A program made the translations under genes and the position numbers. The notes beneath the pieces are model-generated. The model did not search any database, was not told where the DNA came from, and saw nothing but the letters and a program-made list of their open reading frames with translations. DNA of 11,085 bases from Hyphomicrobiales bacterium (GTDB lineage Bacteria; Pseudomonadota; Alphaproteobacteria; Rhizobiales; TMED25): positions 1 through 11,085 of the forward strand of contig JADHLM010000034.1 of assembly GCA_016780665.1 (NCBI GenBank). The letters run 5' to 3'. Below, piece by piece: positions 6,846-11,085 of the stretch (position 1 is its first letter; every line of letters starts with the position of its first letter).

Positions 6846-8291
6846 ATGAAAAAAATAAACTCAGATGATCGCTTAAGAGAAGAATGTGGAGTTTTTGGTG
6901 TTTTTGGTCATCAAGACGCTACTCAGTTAACAGTTCTTGGATTGCATGCATTGCAACACAGAGGGCAAGAAGCTGTTGGTATAGTTTCTTTTGACGGTAG
7001 TAAATTTCTCTCCGAAAGAAGGCTAGGCCTAGTTGGGGATAATTTTACCAAACAGCAAATATTGGATAGATTATCAGGTATTTCTGCCATTGGGCATGTT
7101 AGATACTCAACAAGAGGTGAAACTATATTACGAAATGTCCAGCCACTTTATGCAGATCTTGCAACAGGTGGGTTTAGTGTAGGACATAATGGTAACCTTA
7201 CGAATGCACTGCTCTTAAGAGATAAACTTGTTGCAGAGGGAGCTATATTCCAATCTACTTCAGACACAGAAGTAATCTTGCATTTAGTTGCGAATAGTAA
7301 AAAAATAAAATTTATTGATAAATTTATTGACGCCATTGCTAGTTTAGAGGGAGCATATTCATTAGTTGCATTAACAAACAAAAAACTAATTGGAGCAAGA
7401 GATCCCCTTGGGATTAGACCCTTAGTGCTGGGAAAACTTGATAAATCTTATATCCTAGCATCTGAGACATGTGCATTAGATATTATTGGGGCAAGTTTCG
7501 TAAGAGAGATTGAAAATGGTGAGGTTATAGTAATTACAGACGAAGGGATAGAGAGTTATTTTCCATTCCCAAAACAAAATGCCCGCCCATGCATTTTTGA
7601 ATATATTTATTTTGCTATGCCACATAGTATAATCGATGGAAAGAGCGTTTATAATATTAGGAAGGAATTGGGTAAATTTCTTGCAAAAGAAGATGATATA
7701 TCTCCAGACCTTGTAGTCCCTGTTCCAGACTCTGGAGTTCCTGCAGCACTCGGTTACTCACAGGAGTCTCAGATAACTTTTGATTATGGATTGATTAGAA
7801 ATCATTACGTTGGTCGCACATTTATTGAACCGACTCAAACAATTAGACAATTTGGTGTCAGACTTAAACATTCTGCAAACACACATCTTGTAAAAAATAA
7901 AAAAATTATTTTAATTGACGATAGCCTAGTTAGGGGTACAACATCAGTAAAAATTGTAAGAATGTTGTTTGATGCAGGCGCAAGTGAAGTACACTTAAGA
8001 ATTGCTTCTCCACCTATACGTTATAGTGACTATTATGGCATTGACACTCCAGAACAAGATAGTTTACTTGCAGCAAATCATTCAATTGAAGAAATGCGTG
8101 ATTATATAGGCTGTTCATCCCTCAAATTTTTATCCATTAAAGGTTTATACCAAGCACTTGGTCATAGTGATCGTGATAATGAAGTACCTCAGTATACTGA
8201 TCATTGCTTTACAGGCGACTATCCAACAAAATTAAGTGATATGGAGCAAATTCCTGAACACACAAATCAACTTTCATTGCTCGAGGAATAA
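6846..8291 (+). CDS. purF: Amidophosphoribosyltransferase, lacking two Fe-S ligand cysteines
   Basis: PurF makes 5-phosphoribosylamine from PRPP and glutamine, the first committed step of purine synthesis. It is full length (481 residues). A 13-residue propeptide precedes Cys14, the N-terminal nucleophile after cleavage. Arg86 in GHVRYST and the HNGNLTN segment complete the glutaminase domain. The phosphoribosyltransferase domain has the PRPP loop LIDDSLVRGTTS (Asp358, Asp359). The type with a propeptide usually binds a [4Fe-4S] cluster through four cysteines, numbered 236, 382, 437 and 440 in mature Bacillus subtilis PurF. Here Cys249 and Cys454 match the first and last, but Asp395 and Thr451 replace the other two, so a normal cluster is unlikely. 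The gene abuts cvpA with no gap. Confidence 0.96.
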   Translation: MKKINSDDRLREECGVFGVFGHQDATQLTVLGLHALQHRGQEAVGIVSFDGSKFLSERRLGLVGDNFTKQQILDRLSGISAIGHVRYSTRGETILRNVQPLYADLATGGFSVGHNGNLTNALLLRDKLVAEGAIFQSTSDTEVILHLVANSKKIKFIDKFIDAIASLEGAYSLVALTNKKLIGARDPLGIRPLVLGKLDKSYILASETCALDIIGASFVREIENGEVIVITDEGIESYFPFPKQNARPCIFEYIYFAMPHSIIDGKSVYNIRKELGKFLAKEDDISPDLVVPVPDSGVPAALGYSQESQITFDYGLIRNHYVGRTFIEPTQTIRQFGVRLKHSANTHLVKNKKIILIDDSLVRGTTSVKIVRMLFDAGASEVHLRIASPPIRYSDYYGIDTPEQDSLLAANHSIEEMRDYIGCSSLKFLSIKGLYQALGHSDRDNEVPQYTDHCFTGDYPTKLSDMEQIPEHTNQLSLLEE

Positions 8292-8297
8292 GGTAAT

Positions 8298-9020
8298 TTG
8301 TATAACAATTTAGCTGATAAAAATATCCTAATAACTGGTGCCTCTAATGGAATAGGAAAACAGATTGCTCTATCTTATGGAAAATATTGCAAAAACCTAA
8401 TAGCTATTGGACGTTCTCAGAGTGCATTGGAAAATTTAGATATTCAATTAAAAAATACTAAATGTAATCCAATTCTTGTTCCCATGGATTTAACTATCTA
8501 TCAATTAATTAGTGATCTATATGTTGAGCTAACAAAAAAAATAGAAAATTTAGATGTGTTAATTTTAAATGCTGCAACACTTGGAGAATTGACTCCAATA
8601 ACTCATATTGATGAAAATGATTGGAATAATGCTTTTTCACTCAATGTAACTTCAAACATAATAATATTGAAAATCTTTGAAGATCTAATAAAGAAATCGA
8701 GCAAAGCTCAAATCATGATTTTAACATCAGATTTAATTCATAAAAAAAAACCTTACTGGGGTTTATATTCAGCATCAAAAGCTGCAATGGAAAAAATTGC
8801 CTACAGCTATTCATGTGAGATTAAGAATACACATATAAAAATTAATTTAGTAGATCCAGGAAGTGTTAATACCAAACTTAGAATGAAAGCTTACCCCGGT
8901 GAAGCTAAAAATAGTTTGACTCAACCTGAAGATCTTGATGAGTTCTTCTTAGATATTATTTTTAACGACAATTACAATAATGGTGATTTAATTAGTTATA
9001 ACGATTGGAAACATAAATAA
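8298..9020 (+). CDS. Short-chain dehydrogenase/reductase (SDR), substrate unknown
   Basis: This is a classical NAD(P)-dependent SDR of 240 residues. The cofactor motif TGASNGIG lies near residues 14-21, the NAG-like motif is NAA at 91-93, and the catalytic set is Ser144, Tyr157 and Lys161 in YSASK. PG of LVDPGSVNT follows as expected. The start is an unusual TTG: it is the only start that fits before the nucleotide-binding strand, and AAGG at 8290-8293, overlapping the purF stop, serves as ribosome binding site. An SDR directly after purF is common in alphaproteobacteria, but its substrate is not known to me and cannot be read from the sequence. It is the last gene of the forward series and ends 12 bases from the converging der. 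Confidence 0.9.
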   Translation: MYNNLADKNILITGASNGIGKQIALSYGKYCKNLIAIGRSQSALENLDIQLKNTKCNPILVPMDLTIYQLISDLYVELTKKIENLDVLILNAATLGELTPITHIDENDWNNAFSLNVTSNIIILKIFEDLIKKSSKAQIMILTSDLIHKKKPYWGLYSASKAAMEKIAYSYSCEIKNTHIKINLVDPGSVNTKLRMKAYPGEAKNSLTQPEDLDEFFLDIIFNDNYNNGDLISYNDWKHK

Positions 9021-9032
9021 TTTGAATGAATG

Positions 9033-10358
9033 TTAAACATACGGGTTATTACCTTTACGAAAATAAAGTCGTAATGGCGTCAATTTAAACCCAAAAGCAT
9101 TTCTTAGTTCATTTGTCAGATACTTTTTATAAGAATCTGGAATTCCCTCAGGTGATGAAGTGAAAATTACGAAGGTTGGAGGCTTCACTGATGACTGAGT
9201 TATATATCTTAATTTAATTCTCCTGCCTGCTCTTGCTGGCGGCTGATGATTCAGAACCACATCATATAGCCAATCATTTAATTTTGACGTTGATACTCTT
9301 TTAGTCCATTCATCATAAAGATCAAATATCTTATTCATTAATCTCTTAATGCCAATTTTATTCAACGATGAAATTTGTAAAATATTATCACTACCTAATT
9401 GAACAATATTCGTGGAGAATGTATCTTTTATGCGTTTTTCAAAATCTTTTTTATCTCTAACCAAATCGACTTTATTATAAACAAACAGCAATGCGCGACC
9501 TTCAGAGATAATATGATCTGCTAATCTCAAGTCTTGTTTGTCCATAAATTCCAATGCATCAACCAATAAAACAACCACGTCAGCAAATTTAATTGTTTTA
9601 AAAGAGTCTAGGTAGGCTAATTTTTCAGATAATTCGTTGACTTTTGTTCTTCTGCGTAACCCTGCTGTATCAATAATTTTTAGTTTTTGTCCATTCCATT
9701 CCCAATGGATATCGATTGAGTCTCTCGTTATACCAGCAGTATCACCAGTAATCATCCTTTCTTTCCCAAGTAATGCATTAATCAGAGTTGATTTACCTAC
9801 ATTTGGTTTTCCAACTATTGCAAGACTTATTTCATCAGAAACATGATCAACTTTTGTTTCTTCTGAAAATGTTTTCTCTAGAATTATTTCAATTAAATCA
9901 TCAATCCCAATATTATGTTCTGCTGATATATTAATTGGCTGGCCAAAACCTAATTCAAAAAACTCATATGAATTCTTTTTTGCTATTGAGCTTTCACCTT
10001 TGTTTGCAATAGTAATCACATTGGCCCCAGTTTTTCGTAAATAATTTGAAAACTCAATATCTTTATTTGTTATTCCAGCTTTTCCATCTACTACCAATAA
10101 ACATAGATCAGATGTACTAATTATCTTTAATGAATTATCTTCAATTGTTTTTGATAACAGATCTGTATTAGACTCATAAACTCCTGCAGTATCAATTAAC
10201 ACAAAGTCACGGCCATGAAGTGAAATTCTCTCTTCTCTAAAATCCCTAGTTAACCCTGGGATATTGGAAACAAGTGCCTTCTTTTTCCCTATAAGTCTAT
10301 TGAATAGTGTTGACTTACCAACATTTGGTCTTCCTGCTAGTACTATTCTTGAAACCAT
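9033..10358 (-). CDS. der: Ribosome biogenesis GTPase Der (EngA)
   Basis: Der has two G domains in tandem and acts in assembly of the 50S subunit. The 441 residues are full length. G domain 1 has GRPNVGKST (9-17), a TRD switch, DTAG (56-59), NKGE (119-122) in place of the canonical NKxD, and SAEH (145-148). G domain 2 has GKPNVGKST (183-191), GITRDS, DTAGLRRR (220-227) and NKVD (285-288). A KH-like RNA-binding domain follows from about residue 350 and ends with the family's LRLYFRKGNNPYV. The NKxE form in domain 1 agrees with alphaproteobacterial Der proteins as I recall them. The gene lies 10 bases downstream of the bamB-like gene on the same strand, an arrangement also seen in Escherichia coli (bamB-der). 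No Shine-Dalgarno is evident. Confidence 0.97.
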   Translation of the reverse strand: MVSRIVLAGRPNVGKSTLFNRLIGKKKALVSNIPGLTRDFREERISLHGRDFVLIDTAGVYESNTDLLSKTIEDNSLKIISTSDLCLLVVDGKAGITNKDIEFSNYLRKTGANVITIANKGESSIAKKNSYEFFELGFGQPINISAEHNIGIDDLIEIILEKTFSEETKVDHVSDEISLAIVGKPNVGKSTLINALLGKERMITGDTAGITRDSIDIHWEWNGQKLKIIDTAGLRRRTKVNELSEKLAYLDSFKTIKFADVVVLLVDALEFMDKQDLRLADHIISEGRALLFVYNKVDLVRDKKDFEKRIKDTFSTNIVQLGSDNILQISSLNKIGIKRLMNKIFDLYDEWTKRVSTSKLNDWLYDVVLNHQPPARAGRRIKLRYITQSSVKPPTFVIFTSSPEGIPDSYKKYLTNELRNAFGFKLTPLRLYFRKGNNPYV

Positions 10359-10368
10359 AATTAATAAT

Positions 10369-11085
10369 CTATCTATAAGATGTTAATTCACCCTTATCAG
10401 ATATAACATATAAATTATTATTTACAACAATCGGAGGAATTGAAATATTACTAAATTTATTAGATTCAATATTTGATATCTCCCCATCCTCTGGACTTAT
10501 AACCAGATGACTGCCATTTGAACCAAAGAAATGTATCTTATTGTTAATCATTAACATTGATATAAAGCCATCATTTTTTTCAAATTCATATTCCTGCTTG
10601 AGATCCTTCATCCAGACAATCTCTCCCTTATCCAAGGTAATTGCGAATAATATATTATCATTTCCTAATAAGAACATATAATCTCCTATTAGTAACGGTG
10701 TTAGAGAACTTGAAATAGCAAGTTCCCAAACTCTAAAACCATTTTCAATGTTATTAACTATTATCCTTCCATTGGAACCAACTGTAACTATATATTCATT
10801 ATTGATAACAGGACTAGCAACTATGTCTTTGATTTGCGAAAGTGAGTTCTTAATATTTTTTCTATTAATTGAGTCTGCCCATATTCGTCTGCCATTTGAT
10901 GCATTAAATACAAATATTTCCCCAGATTTATATGGAACTATAATAGCGTTTTTATTTAATGCCATACTGCTTGATTGTATAAACCCAGCACTATCTGAAA
11001 ACCAATTAAAATCCCAAATTAAATCACCTGATTGAATGTCAAAAGACTGAATCTGATTATCTATATTTAAAACATATACGGCACT
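10369..11085 (-). CDS. bamB: BamB-like PQQ beta-propeller protein (5' end missing)
   Basis: The reading frame is open to the right edge, so only the C-terminal 238 residues are seen and the start and any lipoprotein signal lie outside the window. An internal ATG at 10965 is not the start, because propeller repeats continue upstream of it. About six blades of the form YxxxxxGxIxxxxxxxGxxxW can be read, for example VYVLNIDNQIQSFD, GEIFVFNASNGRRIW, GRIIVNNIENGFRVWEL and LFAITLDKGEIVWMKDL. BamB is the outer-membrane lipoprotein of the BAM complex that helps insert beta-barrel proteins. The function is inferred from the fold plus the position just before der, the same pairing as in Escherichia coli. 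Another PQQ-propeller protein cannot be excluded without the N-terminus. Confidence 0.75.
   Translation of the reverse strand, partial: SAVYVLNIDNQIQSFDIQSGDLIWDFNWFSDSAGFIQSSSMALNKNAIIVPYKSGEIFVFNASNGRRIWADSINRKNIKNSLSQIKDIVASPVINNEYIVTVGSNGRIIVNNIENGFRVWELAISSSLTPLLIGDYMFLLGNDNILFAITLDKGEIVWMKDLKQEYEFEKNDGFISMLMINNKIHFFGSNGSHLVISPEDGEISNIESNKFSNISIPPIVVNNNLYVISDKGELTSYR

Noticed and set aside
7148..7381. Minus-strand open frame inside purF
   Set aside because: It is fully antisense to the purF glutaminase domain, with no independent support.
9010..9040. Possible hairpins (AACAT/ATGTT; ATGT-TAA-ACAT) at the SDR-der junction as a bidirectional terminator
   Set aside because: The stems are only 4-5 A/T-rich pairs with no T-run and are expected by chance in such DNA.
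9637..9846. Plus-strand open frame inside der
   Set aside because: It is the complement of the second G domain of der.
10963..10965. ATG as the true start of the propeller protein
   Set aside because: The frame stays open upstream to the window edge and encodes another propeller repeat (VYVLNIDNQ...SGDLIWDF), so the gene is partial, not short.
10748..11035. Plus-strand open frame of 95 codons opposite the bamB-like gene
   Set aside because: The opposite strand has readable PQQ-propeller repeats through the same region; this frame has none.

Overview
The window is a compact, AT-rich (about one third G+C by eye) chromosomal housekeeping segment. The organism is most likely an alphaproteobacterium. 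The order rpsF-rpsR-DUF2232-rplI-dnaB-alr followed by cvpA-purF-SDR is, from general knowledge, an alphaproteobacterial arrangement. Protein details agree: an S6 tail with GPSLMM, an L9 with a long acidic tail, a PurF with the alpha-type GIDTPE and QY-D-CFTGDYPT segments, and a Der whose first G4 motif is NKxE. Low G+C, very short gaps and gene overlaps suggest a streamlined genome (marine or host-associated), but the genus cannot be read from this sequence. No mobile elements, CRISPR arrays, tRNAs or rRNAs were seen.

Layout. Bases 2-1943 (+) are a ribosomal protein cluster: the last codons of rpsF (S6), rpsR (S18), a DUF2232 membrane protein and rplI (L9). A gap of about 150 bases follows, holding A/T homopolymer runs and the left arm of a perfect 15-base inverted repeat that encloses the dnaB start. 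Bases 2094-9020 (+) are a tight series: dnaB (replicative helicase), alr (alanine racemase, peptidoglycan precursor), mlaE and mlaF (permease and ATPase of an MCE-type lipid transporter), cvpA (membrane protein), purF (first step of purine synthesis) and a short-chain dehydrogenase. Bases 9033-11085 (-) converge on it: der (ribosome-assembly GTPase), preceded on its strand by a BamB-like PQQ beta-propeller gene that runs off the right edge.

The genes serve growth and envelope building: translation (S6, S18, L9, Der), replication (DnaB), wall and outer membrane (Alr, MlaEF, BamB) and purine supply (CvpA-PurF). I see no new multigene system. The points most worth a second look are a PurF that has lost two of the four cysteines that hold the [4Fe-4S] cluster, the perfect inverted repeat around the dnaB start, a tandem octapeptide repeat in the L9 tail, and a G+C-rich pair of overlapping hairpins between rpsR and the DUF2232 gene.
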